Source of the DNA: Selenomonadales bacterium 4137-cl
Lineage (GTDB): Bacteria; Bacillota; Negativicutes; Sporomusales; UBA7701
Length of the DNA: 64,000 bases
Reading direction: 5' to 3'
Assembly: GCA_032334055.1 (NCBI GenBank)
Contig: JAUOZS010000001.1
Span: forward strand, 3,057,501 to 3,121,500
Part shown: positions 18,438 through 27,565 of the stretch, piece by piece
How positions within the stretch are numbered: the first letter of the stretch is position 1
How the letters are laid out: the number at the start of each line of letters is the position of its first letter
Translations under genes and position numbers: made by a program
Notes under the pieces: model-generated
Database searches by the model: none
Told to the model about the DNA's origin: nothing
The model's input: only the letters and a program-made list of their open reading frames with translations

Positions 18438-19472
18438 TCACCCAGACCGGGTCACCGCTTGCCAGTCCTTGTACACGACGTCGAGAATACCCTTGGCCTG
18501 TTTCGTGTACAAATTGATACCGGCAAAGTTGGGCTCAGCCAAGACTCTCTGCATAAGCAGACCGTCGCCGTCAAACCAGCGCGGCAAAAAACCGCCCAGA
18601 AAGCACCCGCAGCCGCGCAGGGCAGCGACCGCGGCGCCCACGTGCGGCCAGGACAACGGCAGGAAGAACTGGATAACGGCTGCGCCCTCCGCTACCACCT
18701 GCTGCTGCACCTTTTCGATATAAGCGGCAAAATCCTGCCCGGCGGTCAACAAAGTCACCCGGGCCACGCCGGCGCCGGCGAAGACATCGACCTTGGCGCG
18801 CGTCGCGACCCCTTCCGGCAGATCCTGGCGCGACCTTACGAAGTTATGCCCGAAGGGATAAGCCGAATATAATATGCGAAGCGTTTCTTCGTACACTTCA
18901 GGCAGAAATATCGTTTGCGGCTTGGCCTTGTATGTGTGGAAAACGGCCAGAATGGCAACCCGGCCAGCGTCTTCCGACGGCCGGGAAAATGCCTTGGCAT
19001 AAGACTCGCCAGGCATTAAGGCTACCTCGACCGCGGTCGCGTAAAAGCCTCTTTTAGCTGTCATCTGCTGGGTAACCAAGTGATTACACACCGCTTCGCC
19101 CCAGATTTGTTCCATGCCGTAGCGCTCCGGAACGTCAACGGTGGCGGAAACGAATAGTTTGGCGGCGATATCGGTTGCCCGATAATCCTGCCTGACCATA
19201 AGCTGACCTTGCTCGTACAAGTCACGGTTCGGCGGCGTCGAGCGGTATAGGGCAATATGCCCCACGATTTCGCCGGCCGCTGTCCGTGCCACAACGCGGT
19301 AGGCGTCGCCATCGCCGTTCTGGCGTATTAACTCTGCGGGATCGTAAACCGCTTTCACCGGGTACTGGTCGCCGTAAATGCTGTAATATAACTTCACGAC
19401 TCCTTCGGCATCCGCGGGCCGAAAGGCGTCAATACTCCAGGCCGCCGGTTCTCCGGGAGAATTGTCTCTCAT
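18438..19472 (-). CDS. GNAT-family acyltransferase with C-terminal extension
   Basis: About 344 residues. The first half is a GNAT domain: IDAFRPADAEGVVKLYYSIYG at the N-terminus, a central strand VVARTAAGEIVGHIALYRS and an acyl-donor-binding stretch QGQLMVRQDYRATDIAAKLF. The second half appears to be another alpha/beta domain that may also be GNAT-like (VIQFFLPLSWPHVGAAVAAL). The ATG is at 19472; a GTG one codon upstream fits AAGGAG slightly better. It lies between the transporter and the ligase with gaps of 32 and 48 bp. Acyl transfer from the neighbouring ACP to an amine is plausible but unproven. Confidence 0.75.
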   Translation of the reverse strand: MRDNSPGEPAAWSIDAFRPADAEGVVKLYYSIYGDQYPVKAVYDPAELIRQNGDGDAYRVVARTAAGEIVGHIALYRSTPPNRDLYEQGQLMVRQDYRATDIAAKLFVSATVDVPERYGMEQIWGEAVCNHLVTQQMTAKRGFYATAVEVALMPGESYAKAFSRPSEDAGRVAILAVFHTYKAKPQTIFLPEVYEETLRILYSAYPFGHNFVRSRQDLPEGVATRAKVDVFAGAGVARVTLLTAGQDFAAYIEKVQQQVVAEGAAVIQFFLPLSWPHVGAAVAALRGCGCFLGGFLPRWFDGDGLLMQRVLAEPNFAGINLYTKQAKGILDVVYKDWQAVTRSG

Positions 19473-19504
19473 CACGCGTCTCACTCCTTCCCGATACCTT
19501 TTCC

Positions 19505-20935
19505 TTACCGCGCGAACAGGCCAATCAGTCGCCAGTAGGGGATAGTGACTGCGATCATAAATGCGAACGCGACAGCCGTCCTTATAGCCATCTGACCGAT
19601 AAGATGGCTCATCCTCAGGTATCCGAAACCATAGATCAGAATAAGAGGCGCGCATTGATAGGGAAAAAACAGCTGGTTGAAGCCCCAAATCAGCGAATAA
19701 GCGCCCAAATACGGATCAAAGCCCAGGGCGCCAAAAACGTCGGCGATCGGGCCGGCAAAAGCGGCGGAAAGGCCGAACTGATTCAACGCGAAACAACCGA
19801 GAAAGCCCAGCGCCCAGATTGCCATCGACAAAGCCGTATCGCCCATGCCTTGCAACAGCGGCACAACCGACGCGGTCAGCATTTTGACGAAACCGACGCC
19901 GGCCGCGACATTGCCGATCGCCATCGACCCCGCCAGGAAAAATACGATGTTAAAAGGAACGAGACGCTTCAGTTCCTCGCCAGTCAGCAAGTTTACGCCG
20001 GGGATGAAGCACAGCCCCGCCATGACCATCAGCGTCCAGCCGGGATCGATCTTGTGCCAGGCATCGGTGACAAGAGCGACGGCCAGCGCGGCGAGCATTG
20101 CTGCGGCTCTGATTTCCTTGGCGGTCATCGGTCCCAAAGCCCGATACCGTTCTTTTAACGTCTGCTTGGGAATGTGGATATTCTTGGGGCGAAGCGTGAA
20201 CACGAGCGCGGTTGACACGAGCGTCCACAGAAACGACGGCAACGCCATCTGGTAGAACCACTGGAGCCAACTGACAGATTGCTTGGTGTATTGGGTTACA
20301 AGCGCAGCCAGCAGCACACTGTCGGCGGAAGCGGTAAGATACGCCATTTTGGCCGACCACAGGGCTGAGAATAACGCCAGCATCATCGCTGACGCCTCCC
20401 TGGTCCCGGGCTGGATGCCCATCACCTGGCAAACGCCTATTATCAGCGGCAGAAGCAGCGCCGTCTTCCCGGTAACCGACGGCATGAACGGACTGATTAT
20501 CGTTGTCACGATAACGATGCCTACTACGACCCCGGCGAAGGATGTGCCGGTGTGCGACAATATTTTGTAAGTAAGGCGTTTCGCCAGCCCGGTGGCGACA
20601 ATCACCGCACCGAATATCAGTCCGCCCAGAGTCACCCAGGGCACGGGCGACGACCAGCCCCTAAAAGCGTCAGACGGCGAACCGACACCGCCGAGAACAA
20701 AAAATATCGGCAGCAGTGTCCCGCTTATCGCCGGATCGACCAGTTCGAATGTCCACATAATCACCGCCCACAACGATAAAGCCAGGTAAAGCTTCATCCG
20801 GGGAGTAATTCCGCAGTACTGCGTCAGCGGCAGCAACCACAGCGCAACCGGAAAACCGACAGCCACGCCCCATTTAAGCAGCAAGCCGGGTGGTGCTTTC
20901 GAGTCGTTCCCGTCGATAACGTCAGGCTCCGCCAT
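19505..20935 (-). CDS. DASS-family (SLC13-like) anion transporter
   Basis: A 476-residue inner-membrane protein with about 12 hydrophobic segments, typical of the divalent anion:sodium symporters. Family-type features are FFVLGGVGSPSDAFRGWSSPVPWVTLGG, FMPSVTGKTALLLPLI (a substrate/sodium hairpin with SVTGK) and the C-terminal PYQCAPLILIYGFGYL. Members move dicarboxylates, tricarboxylates or sulfonates. It is the first gene of the acyl-ligase operon and may import the substrate or export the product. A palindrome lies about 80 bp upstream. Confidence 0.85.
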   Translation of the reverse strand: MAEPDVIDGNDSKAPPGLLLKWGVAVGFPVALWLLPLTQYCGITPRMKLYLALSLWAVIMWTFELVDPAISGTLLPIFFVLGGVGSPSDAFRGWSSPVPWVTLGGLIFGAVIVATGLAKRLTYKILSHTGTSFAGVVVGIVIVTTIISPFMPSVTGKTALLLPLIIGVCQVMGIQPGTREASAMMLALFSALWSAKMAYLTASADSVLLAALVTQYTKQSVSWLQWFYQMALPSFLWTLVSTALVFTLRPKNIHIPKQTLKERYRALGPMTAKEIRAAAMLAALAVALVTDAWHKIDPGWTLMVMAGLCFIPGVNLLTGEELKRLVPFNIVFFLAGSMAIGNVAAGVGFVKMLTASVVPLLQGMGDTALSMAIWALGFLGCFALNQFGLSAAFAGPIADVFGALGFDPYLGAYSLIWGFNQLFFPYQCAPLILIYGFGYLRMSHLIGQMAIRTAVAFAFMIAVTIPYWRLIGLFAR

Positions 20936-21017
20936 CTATGATTTCCTCCACGCCCCCGTCACTCCGCAACAACCGGTGAAATCGGACATAAAACAACAAT
21001 CATTTCTATATTTCGCT

Positions 21018-21033
21018 AATACTACGTAATATT
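21018..21033. promoter_or_regulatory. Palindrome upstream of the transporter-ACP operon
   Basis: AATACTACGTAATATT reads the same on both strands except at one symmetric pair. It lies in the AT-rich gap between the DASS gene (minus strand) and the pssA terminator. A repressor or activator dimer could bind here; no regulator is adjacent. Confidence 0.4.
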
Positions 21034-21139
21034 GGAATTTCCTGCACCATCCTTGTCATGTTCCATAAACTAGTTCACATACACTGGCACAATCCCGGCC
21101 CCCCGGTAATCCGGAAGCATAAAACGGCCAAAACAAACC

Positions 21140-21166
21140 AAGGCTCGGGCAAAGTGCCCGAGCCTT
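21140..21166 (-). terminator. Terminator of the pssA end
   Basis: Eleven-bp stem AAGGCTCGGGC / GCCCGAGCCTT with a 5-nt loop. It is followed on the minus strand by GGTTTGTTTT and lies 38 bp past the pssA stop. Confidence 0.85.
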
Positions 21167-21204
21167 CAATTTCGTCTTATCAACATCCGCCGTTGAAAGC
21201 GCGT

Positions 21205-21708
21205 CTACAATTTCGGCACTTTCACCGTCGACACCATCAACCCCGACAATATCAGCAGCACGAACGCCTGCCCCGTCACCGGCAGCACCGGCACGAAATA
21301 CGCGCACGCTGCGAGGACGGGTCCGGCCGCCGTTATCGGCAAACCGACGAAATGGCCCCGCGTCCCGGAAACATTGAAGCGGGCCAGGCGCAGCGCCCCG
21401 CATATCGGGAAAACGGTCGCCAGCGCGTAGCCGCCCCAGCCGCTGTCGGCGAAGACAAGCTGATAGGCGAGCAGCGCCGGCGCCACACCGAACGAGACCA
21501 GATCGGCGAGCGAATCGAGCTGCTTGCCGAATTCGCTGGCGACATTCAGCCGTCTCGCCACCCGCCCGTCGAGGCTGTCGAACATCGCCGCGCCGAATAC
21601 CAGCGCGACGGCGAGCGCCCATTGTTCCGCGATGGTCAGCAAAATGGCCGTCAATCCGGCGGCGAGGTTCGCCACCGTCAGCGCGTTGGGAACCCAAAGA
21701 CGCGGCAT
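21205..21708 (-). CDS. pssA: CDP-diacylglycerol--serine O-phosphatidyltransferase PssA
   Basis: Makes phosphatidylserine, the precursor of phosphatidylethanolamine, in the membrane. The 167-residue protein has the CDP-alcohol phosphotransferase signature DG-x2-AR-x8-G-x3-D-x3-D (DGRVARR through LDSLAD), and five to six hydrophobic helices follow. The start is the ATG of MPRLWVPN, 6 bp after GGAGGGG. It belongs to the short PssA type of Bacillota. It lies 64 bp downstream of the hotdog thioesterase. Confidence 0.93.
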   Translation of the reverse strand: MPRLWVPNALTVANLAAGLTAILLTIAEQWALAVALVFGAAMFDSLDGRVARRLNVASEFGKQLDSLADLVSFGVAPALLAYQLVFADSGWGGYALATVFPICGALRLARFNVSGTRGHFVGLPITAAGPVLAACAYFVPVLPVTGQAFVLLILSGLMVSTVKVPKL

Positions 21709-21772
21709 GAAAACCCCTCCAAGTTGCGGAAAGCTCGGCACCGCCCCCGCGGTTCCGAGCTTTCCCGAAAAT

Positions 21773-22165
21773 TCATTTCTTGGCGGCCACCCTGGCCATA
21801 AACTTGGCGTTATCGATTATATACCGCTCATGGCGGCCTTCACCGACCTTTTCCCGGTCGTCGTAGGCCTCCACGGCAAAGGTCAGTTTCTTGCCGGCGA
21901 TCTCCGTCAGTTCGGCCCTCGCCCGGACGGTCATTCCCACCGGCGTCGCCGCCAGATGGGAGACCTCCACCCGTGTGCCGACCGAACCCTGGCCGGCATC
22001 GAGATAAGGCCCGATCGCCGCGATCGCGGCCTGCTCCATGAGCGCCACCAGCAACGGAGTGGCGAACACGGCCGCCCCTTTGTTGCCGAAGCGCTCGGCG
22101 GTATTGTCGGCCGCCACTGCCACCGACGCTTCACCCACCGCGCCTACAGTCAGCACCGTTCCCAC
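21773..22165 (-). CDS. Hotdog-fold thioesterase, fluoroacetyl-CoA thioesterase (FlK)-like
   Basis: A 130-residue protein of the single-hotdog thioesterase type. [18 protein letters not shown] contains the Thr-Pro and Glu of the FlK-like active site. The central strand [17 protein letters not shown] and the basic turn [14 protein letters not shown] are typical. It would hydrolyse a small acyl-CoA. The GTG start lies inside the end of ftsH (16 bp overlap), so it is coupled to ftsH translation. Its substrate is unknown; proteins of this group in Bacillota are mostly uncharacterised. Confidence 0.8.
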   Translation of the reverse strand: MGTVLTVGAVGEASVAVAADNTAERFGNKGAAVFATPLLVALMEQAAIAAIGPYLDAGQGSVGTRVEVSHLAATPVGMTVRARAELTEIAGKKLTFAVEAYDDREKVGEGRHERYIIDNAKFMARVAAKK

Positions 22166-24084
22166 AGCCCGTCGTCCTCCCGGCGGAAAGTATAAACAAC
22201 CTTAGGTCCCGGCTCGTCGGCGGGCGTCGGAATGGCGCTCGTGGGCGCCGCCGGCGGCGGCTCGTCGGACGGTTTCTCCTTATCCTCGATCCTGCCGTTG
22301 TCCAGCAACTGCTGTAGCTCTTCGCCCTCCAGCGTCTCGCGCTCGATCAGCGCATCGGCGACAAGATGGAGCTTATCCATATTGCTTTTCAGCATATCTT
22401 CCGTCTTGGCGTAGGCATCCTCGATCAGGCGGCGGACCTCCTTGTCGATGGAGTAAGCCACCTCTTCGCTGTAGTTGCGGTCGCGGGCGATATCGCGACC
22501 GAGAAAAACCTGCTGGTCCTGGCGCCGGCCGAAAGTGATCGGTCCCAGCACCTCGCTCATGCCGTACTCGGTTATCATCTTGCGGACAAGCTCGGTAGCC
22601 CGCTCCAGGTCGTTCTGGGCCCCGGTGCTGATCTCGTTGAGCACCAGCGCCTCGGCCACCCGGCCGCCCAGCAGCGTCTTGAGCTGGTCGAGCAGTTCGG
22701 ACCGCGTAGCGTAGTAGCGGTCCTCCTTGGGCAGCATCAGCGTGTAACCGCCCGCCCGCCCGCGGGGGATTATCGACACCTTGTGCACAGGGTCGGTATG
22801 GGTCAGCATCATGCCGACCAGGGCGTGCCCGGCCTCATGATACGCGGTCAGTTTCTTCTCCTTGTCGCTGATGACCTTGCTCTTGCGCTCCGGCCCTGCG
22901 ACCACGCGCTCAACCGACTCCTCCAGCTCGGGCATGTCGATGCGCTTCTTGTTGCGGCGGGCGGCGAGCAGGGCGGCTTCGTTGACCAGATTGCTCAGAT
23001 CGGCGCCGGTGAAGCCCGGCGTCCGGCGGGCTAGCACTTCCAGGCTGACGTCCTTGGCCAGCGGCTTGCCCTTGGTATGGACCTTGAGGATCTCCTGGCG
23101 GCCCCTAACGTCCGGACGGTCGACCACCACCTGGCGGTCGAAACGTCCCGGCCTCAGCAGGGCGGGATCGAGAATATCCGGTCGGTTGGTGGCGGCGATG
23201 ATGATGATCCCCTCGTTGACGCCGAAGCCGTCCATCTCCACCAGCAACTGGTTAAGCGTCTGTTCGCGCTCGTCGTGGCCGCCCCCGAGGCCAGCGCCCC
23301 GCTGCCGGCCGACGGCGTCGATCTCGTCGATGAAAACAATGCACGGCGCGTTCTTCTTCGCCTGCTCGAACAGGTCGCGCACCCTCGATGCGCCGACGCC
23401 GACGAACATCTCGACAAAGTCCGAACCGCTAATGCTGAAGAAAGGCACCCCGGCCTCTCCGGCCACCGCACGGGCGAGCAGCGTCTTGCCCGTTCCCGGC
23501 GGCCCGACCAGCAGCACCCCTTTGGGGATGCGCGCGCCCAGGTCGTTGAATTTCTTCGGATGCTTCAGGAACTCGACCACTTCCTCGAGCTCCTGCTTGG
23601 CCTCGTCGGCGCCGGCGACATCCACGAAGGTAACCTTCACCTTATCCTCGCCGTGCAGCTTAGCGCGGCTCTTGCCGAACGACATCACCCGGTTGCCGCC
23701 GCCCTGAGTCTGCTGCATGATGAAGAACCACACCCCGATCAGCAGCAGCATCGGCAGCACGGACGAGAAAATGGTCGTCCACCACGGCGGTTGCGGCGGC
23801 TGTTCGGCCTTGATATCGACGTTCTTCTCCCTGAGGGCGCCGATCAGCGTCGGATCGTTGGGAGTGACCGTGGTAAACTCCGTACCGTCTTTGAGTTTGC
23901 CGCGAATGGTATTATCCACTATCGTCACGCGCTCCACCTTTTGTTCTTCGACGCTACGCAAGAACTGGGTGTAGCTGATCTCGGTCTTGGTGGTGGTGCG
24001 TGAGGAATAATAGTCGATTATCGAAATAGCGATAATGATAATAAGCAGATAGAAGCTGACATTGCGGAAAAACTTGTTCAACAA
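22150..24084 (-). CDS. ftsH: ATP-dependent zinc metalloprotease FtsH
   Basis: Membrane-anchored AAA protease that degrades misfolded and regulatory proteins. It has 644 residues. TM1 is at about 7-24, a short external domain follows, and TM2 is near 105-125. The AAA module has GPPGTGKT, the second region [10 protein letters not shown] and an SRH segment [19 protein letters not shown]. The zinc site is HEAGH. The C-terminal tail is Pro/Glu-rich and variable. Gene order tilS-hpt-ftsH is conserved with B. subtilis. The start fits the conserved N-terminus MLNKFFRN. Confidence 0.98.
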   Translation of the reverse strand: MLNKFFRNVSFYLLIIIIAISIIDYYSSRTTTKTEISYTQFLRSVEEQKVERVTIVDNTIRGKLKDGTEFTTVTPNDPTLIGALREKNVDIKAEQPPQPPWWTTIFSSVLPMLLLIGVWFFIMQQTQGGGNRVMSFGKSRAKLHGEDKVKVTFVDVAGADEAKQELEEVVEFLKHPKKFNDLGARIPKGVLLVGPPGTGKTLLARAVAGEAGVPFFSISGSDFVEMFVGVGASRVRDLFEQAKKNAPCIVFIDEIDAVGRQRGAGLGGGHDEREQTLNQLLVEMDGFGVNEGIIIIAATNRPDILDPALLRPGRFDRQVVVDRPDVRGRQEILKVHTKGKPLAKDVSLEVLARRTPGFTGADLSNLVNEAALLAARRNKKRIDMPELEESVERVVAGPERKSKVISDKEKKLTAYHEAGHALVGMMLTHTDPVHKVSIIPRGRAGGYTLMLPKEDRYYATRSELLDQLKTLLGGRVAEALVLNEISTGAQNDLERATELVRKMITEYGMSEVLGPITFGRRQDQQVFLGRDIARDRNYSEEVAYSIDKEVRRLIEDAYAKTEDMLKSNMDKLHLVADALIERETLEGEELQQLLDNGRIEDKEKPSDEPPPAAPTSAIPTPADEPGPKVVYTFRREDDGLWERC

Positions 24085-24220
24085 CTTAACCCCCTTTCAC
24101 TGGAGCTGAAACCAAAAACGCTATTGTATCCATAGGAGCTAATTATATCACAATTATACTCCAGTGACAATCCGACATCCGTGCGGTGCCGCTGGCCGCC
24201 AGTAATATCCTATGCGCCGC

Positions 24221-24766
24221 CTAGCTGCTATACGCCTCCGGCTTTAGCACACCCACAAACGGCAGATTGCGGTATTTTTCCGCGTAATCCAGACCGTAGC
24301 CGACCACGAAGTCGTCGGGGATGGTGAAGCCGTTGTAATCCACCGGCACGTCGACCTTGCGCCGGGAAGGCTTGTTCAACAGGGTGCAGATCCTCACGCT
24401 CGCCGGCTTGCGCGACTGCAGATTATCGTACAGGTACTTGAGGGTCAGGCCGGAATCGATGATATCCTCGACAATCAGCAGATGCCGGCCGGCCACATCC
24501 TCGTCCAGATCCTTGACAATCCTCACGACCCCGCTGGAACTGGTCGAAGCCCCGTAGCTCGACACAGCCATAAAATCGATAGTCACAGGCCGGCTGATCG
24601 CCCTGGCCAGATCGGCCATGAAAATGACGGCGCCCCTGAGCACGCCGACCATCAGAATATCCTTGTCCGCATAATCGGCGCTGATCGCCGCGCCCATTTC
24701 CCTGGTCCTGGCCGCCAGAGCCTCGGCGCTCACAAGCACCTCTTTGATGTCCTTATCCAGATTCAC
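24221..24766 (-). CDS. hpt: Hypoxanthine phosphoribosyltransferase
   Basis: Salvages hypoxanthine and guanine to IMP and GMP using PRPP. The 181-residue product has VGVLRGAVIFMADLAR (pyrophosphate loop), the PRPP motif LLIVEDIIDSGLTLKYL and the base-binding region DDFVVGYGLDYAEKYRNLPFVGVL. The start overlaps the tilS stop by 4 bp. The fixed tilS-hpt-ftsH order supports the assignment. Confidence 0.97.
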   Translation of the reverse strand: MNLDKDIKEVLVSAEALAARTREMGAAISADYADKDILMVGVLRGAVIFMADLARAISRPVTIDFMAVSSYGASTSSSGVVRIVKDLDEDVAGRHLLIVEDIIDSGLTLKYLYDNLQSRKPASVRICTLLNKPSRRKVDVPVDYNGFTIPDDFVVGYGLDYAEKYRNLPFVGVLKPEAYSS

Positions 24767-26145
24767 GTCAGCCCTCCTGTTTTTTCGATGATAAGCTCCA
24801 GATAAAACCCCGTCGGATTCCCCGGCCGGCAGCGCTTCGCCTGCCGCACCCCGCCCAGCCAGATTACCCCCCGGCCGTCGGTGAACACCGGGATGGTGTC
24901 GCGCAGCTGCCGCGGCACCTTGGCGTCGATAAGATACTCCTTCACCTTCTTGCCGCCCGGACGGAAGCGGTCCCCCGCCTGGCGGCTGCGGACGCGGATC
25001 GGTGGCGCCAGCTCCTCCCAGGCGAACACCGCCCTGTCCGGCCCGCCGCCTGCCGGCCGTTCCGCCGACAGCCTGGCCGTCACCGTCACGCCCAGCGCAG
25101 GCACAGGCGTCGTGCCCGGCACCGCGACAACTAGCCCCGGCGGGCCGATCACCGTTGCCGGCGGCGGAGACGCGGCCGCAAAAATTAGCCGGCCGTATAC
25201 CCGGCGCGCGGTAACGCCGCCCGGCAGCTCGACCGCGTTGCCGGTGACTCCCGACGATGCTAATTCTAATAATTTTTCCACATGAAAAAAGCTTATTCCT
25301 TTTAAATCGCCGCGTTTTTTTACCACCGCCAGACGGAGAAGCTCACGGCGCACGGCCACGTGCAAAGCGCCCAGCGCCCGGCAGTCGACCGCCGGATCGT
25401 CACCCCCGTCGTCCACCACCTCCGGCCACGCCGCCACAGCTGCCGCCACGACGTAATCGTGCTCGTCGCCGACCAATTCGGCCGTACGGCACAGCGTCGC
25501 CGCGATATTGGCGTTGAACGCTGCCGCCAGCCGGGGCATAAGCTCCAGACGGAGAAAATTGCGCAAATACTCGGTCGAAAAATTCGAACTGTCCGTCCGC
25601 GGCGTCAGCCCGCATTCGCGGCAATACGCCCCGATCTCCTCCCGCGCCACCGCCAGCAGCGGCCTGATCACGCCGCCGGCCACCGGCTTCATACCGCCCA
25701 GCCCCGCGCCGCCCGCGCCGCGGAAAAGATTCAGCAGCACCGTCTCGGCCTGATCGTCGCGGTGATGCCCGGTCGCGATCAGCGCCCCGCCCAGCTCCGC
25801 CGCCGTCGCCCGCAAAAACCGGTAGCGCACCTCGCGGGCCGCATCCTCAAGCGAACGCCCCTCGGCGGCCGCCAGACCGGCGGCGTCCGCCTCGGTCACA
25901 TAAAAAGGCAGCCCCAGCTTAGCCGCGAACTCGCGCACGAAAACGGCGTCCGCATCCGACTCCTCCCCCCGCAGCAAATGGTTCACATGTGCCACCGCCA
26001 GGGAAAAACCGTACTCCTCCTTAAGCTCATTCAAAACATGGACAAGCGCCAGCGAATCCGCCCCGCCCGAACAGGCGGCCAGCACCCTGTCGCCCGCCGC
26101 CGGCAGCCGGTGACGGGCGATCCACTCCCTCACCGCCGTCAGCAT
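24763..26145 (-). CDS. tilS: tRNA(Ile)-lysidine synthase TilS
   Basis: Converts the wobble cytidine of tRNA-Ile(CAU) to lysidine so that AUA is read as Ile. The 460-residue protein opens with the PP-loop ACSGGADSLALVHVL, followed by HVNHLLRG and the substrate-binding ATGHHRDDQAETVLLNLFRG. The C-terminal TilS domain includes VRSRQAGDRFRPGGKKVKEYLID. It overlaps the ThrE gene by 7 bp and hpt by 4 bp. Confidence 0.97.
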   Translation of the reverse strand: MLTAVREWIARHRLPAAGDRVLAACSGGADSLALVHVLNELKEEYGFSLAVAHVNHLLRGEESDADAVFVREFAAKLGLPFYVTEADAAGLAAAEGRSLEDAAREVRYRFLRATAAELGGALIATGHHRDDQAETVLLNLFRGAGGAGLGGMKPVAGGVIRPLLAVAREEIGAYCRECGLTPRTDSSNFSTEYLRNFLRLELMPRLAAAFNANIAATLCRTAELVGDEHDYVVAAAVAAWPEVVDDGGDDPAVDCRALGALHVAVRRELLRLAVVKKRGDLKGISFFHVEKLLELASSGVTGNAVELPGGVTARRVYGRLIFAAASPPPATVIGPPGLVVAVPGTTPVPALGVTVTARLSAERPAGGGPDRAVFAWEELAPPIRVRSRQAGDRFRPGGKKVKEYLIDAKVPRQLRDTIPVFTDGRGVIWLGGVRQAKRCRPGNPTGFYLELIIEKTGGLT

Positions 26146-26597
26146 TGGTCCGTCCCTTTCCTGACAACATTGTTAAGCGCCAGCCGGTACAAAGTAACGC
26201 TCACAAATATCCCGAACGCGATCGCCCCGGCGGTCAGCAGCGTCAGCGTGGCCATCTCCACCGCCGGCCCGTAGCGGCCCTCCACCAGATAACGCATCGT
26301 CGTATACGCCTCCCGCCCGGGCACGAGCGGTATAAACCCCGGGATAATGAAAATAGTAGCCGGCTTGCGCAGCCGCCTTGCCAACGCCTCGGCCGCCGCC
26401 CCCAGGGCGACGCTGCCGAAGAAAACCGCCGCCACCGCGTTCGTGCCCGCGGCCGTTAGCAGCCCGGCCACCAGCCACCCGAGCGTCGCGTTAAAAGCCC
26501 CGTAAACCAGCAGGCTGCGCGGGATGCGATACATAACGCCCACCGCCGCCCCCATCGCAAACACCGCCACGATCTTCATCATCATCATCGCCGCCAC
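26139..26597 (-). CDS. ThrE-type exporter, C-terminal half (DUF3815)
   Basis: A 152-residue membrane protein with about four to five helices. It is the ThrE_2-type domain: PATIFIIPGFIPLVPGREAY is a signature of this half of threonine/serine exporters. Its partner half is encoded 1 bp upstream, so the exporter is split over two genes as in many Bacillota. The pair sits between spoIIE and tilS, the position of yabS-yabT in B. subtilis, and is preceded by a sigma-G-type promoter. Confidence 0.85.
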   Translation of the reverse strand: MAAMMMMKIVAVFAMGAAVGVMYRIPRSLLVYGAFNATLGWLVAGLLTAAGTNAVAAVFFGSVALGAAAEALARRLRKPATIFIIPGFIPLVPGREAYTTMRYLVEGRYGPAVEMATLTLLTAGAIAFGIFVSVTLYRLALNNVVRKGTDQC

Positions 26598-26598
26598 C

Positions 26599-27357
26599 TC
26601 ACAACACCGCCAGCACGATAACCACGCCCATCGCCACCGCCACCGACGTCAGCGCCGCCTCAAGCCCGCGCGACAGGCCGCTCAGAAGGTCGCCGGCGAT
26701 TACGTCGCGGATGGCGTTGGTGATCGCCACCCCCGGCACCAGCGGCATAATGCCGCCCACCACGATCACATCGCGGCTCAGCCCCGGCCAGAAATAATGC
26801 GTCAGGCTGCCAAGCGCCGCCGCCGCCAGCGCCCCGAGAAACTCGAACGTGAACTGCACCCCGTGCAGACGCGAAACCGCGTGAGCGATATACCGCACCG
26901 CCATCGCCGTCGCAAAAGCGGCCGCCGTCTCGCCCGCGCCGCCGTCCTGCAGCACGGCGAAACAGCCGCCCACAGTGCCCGAAGCCAGCATCGACGGCAG
27001 GAGGGAAAAACCCGTGCGCTCCCCGGCAGTGCGGTTCAACAGCGCCAGCGCCTCCGCACGGTCGATCCGTCTTTCGGCCAGACCGCGCGACAACTCGTTC
27101 ACCTTCGCGATGCGGTCGAGATTTATCGTCCGATCCCTGATCCGACGCATCGTCGTCAGCGACCGTCCGGAAGAATCGCTTACCGTCAGAAAAACCCCTG
27201 TCGGAATAACGAAGCACTCCGCCTTATCGGCGCCGCAGGCGCGGGCGATATGATACATCGTCTCCTCCACCCGCGAAGTCTCTGCGCCGTTGCGCAGCAT
27301 CACCTCGCCGGCCAGCACGGCAAGCCCGACAATCTCCTCGATCGGCACGTCCTTCAC
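26599..27357 (-). CDS. ThrE-type exporter, N-terminal half (DUF1212)
   Basis: A 252-residue protein. The first about 110 residues are the soluble ThrE domain (LAGEVMLRNGAETSRVEETMYHIARA is its signature), followed by about five transmembrane helices with the motif GGIMPLVPGVAITNAIRDVIAGD. Together with the 26139-26597 product it forms a putative small-molecule (threonine/serine or other metabolite) exporter. The promoter suggests expression in the forespore, where the transported solute is unknown. Confidence 0.87.
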   Translation of the reverse strand: MKDVPIEEIVGLAVLAGEVMLRNGAETSRVEETMYHIARACGADKAECFVIPTGVFLTVSDSSGRSLTTMRRIRDRTINLDRIAKVNELSRGLAERRIDRAEALALLNRTAGERTGFSLLPSMLASGTVGGCFAVLQDGGAGETAAAFATAMAVRYIAHAVSRLHGVQFTFEFLGALAAAALGSLTHYFWPGLSRDVIVVGGIMPLVPGVAITNAIRDVIAGDLLSGLSRGLEAALTSVAVAMGVVIVLAVL

Positions 27358-27456
27358 AGGTTCACGCCCTTCCGATTCCTTGCCTTGGCTACATTCTCCC
27401 GCCGCCCGCCGTTTTCCTGCAATTTTCCGCCCTCGGCCGCATCGCCGCCTCTCCCT

Positions 27457-27486
27457 TAGTATCGGCCGCGCAAAAACCCCCTATGC
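27457..27486 (-). promoter_or_regulatory. Sigma-G-type promoter of the ThrE pair
   Basis: Minus strand GCATA (27482-27486), 18 bp, GATACTA (27457-27463). The forespore sigma-G consensus as I recall it is GMATR-N18-CATNMTA; this site differs at one position. The -35 lies inside the stem of the spoIIE terminator, so the two signals overlap. Confidence 0.6.
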
Positions 27487-27512
27487 GCGGTCGAAAAACC
27501 GCGCACAGAGGG
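27479..27512 (-). terminator. Terminator of spoIIE
   Basis: Stem CCCTATGCGCGGT (27479-27491) with ACCGCGCACAGAGGG (27498-27512, two bulged bases). It is followed on the minus strand by GGGTTTTTG and lies 54 bp after the spoIIE stop. Confidence 0.75.
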
Positions 27513-27565
27513 TCGTTATCATGCATCCCGCCCAGCCGGCCCCGCCGACGCTACAGGTACGCTCC

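Noticed and set aside
21034-21064. Possible sigma-54 promoter upstream of the DASS operon
   Set aside because: TGGTGCAGG resembles the -24 box only loosely, and no GC at -12 with correct spacing follows.
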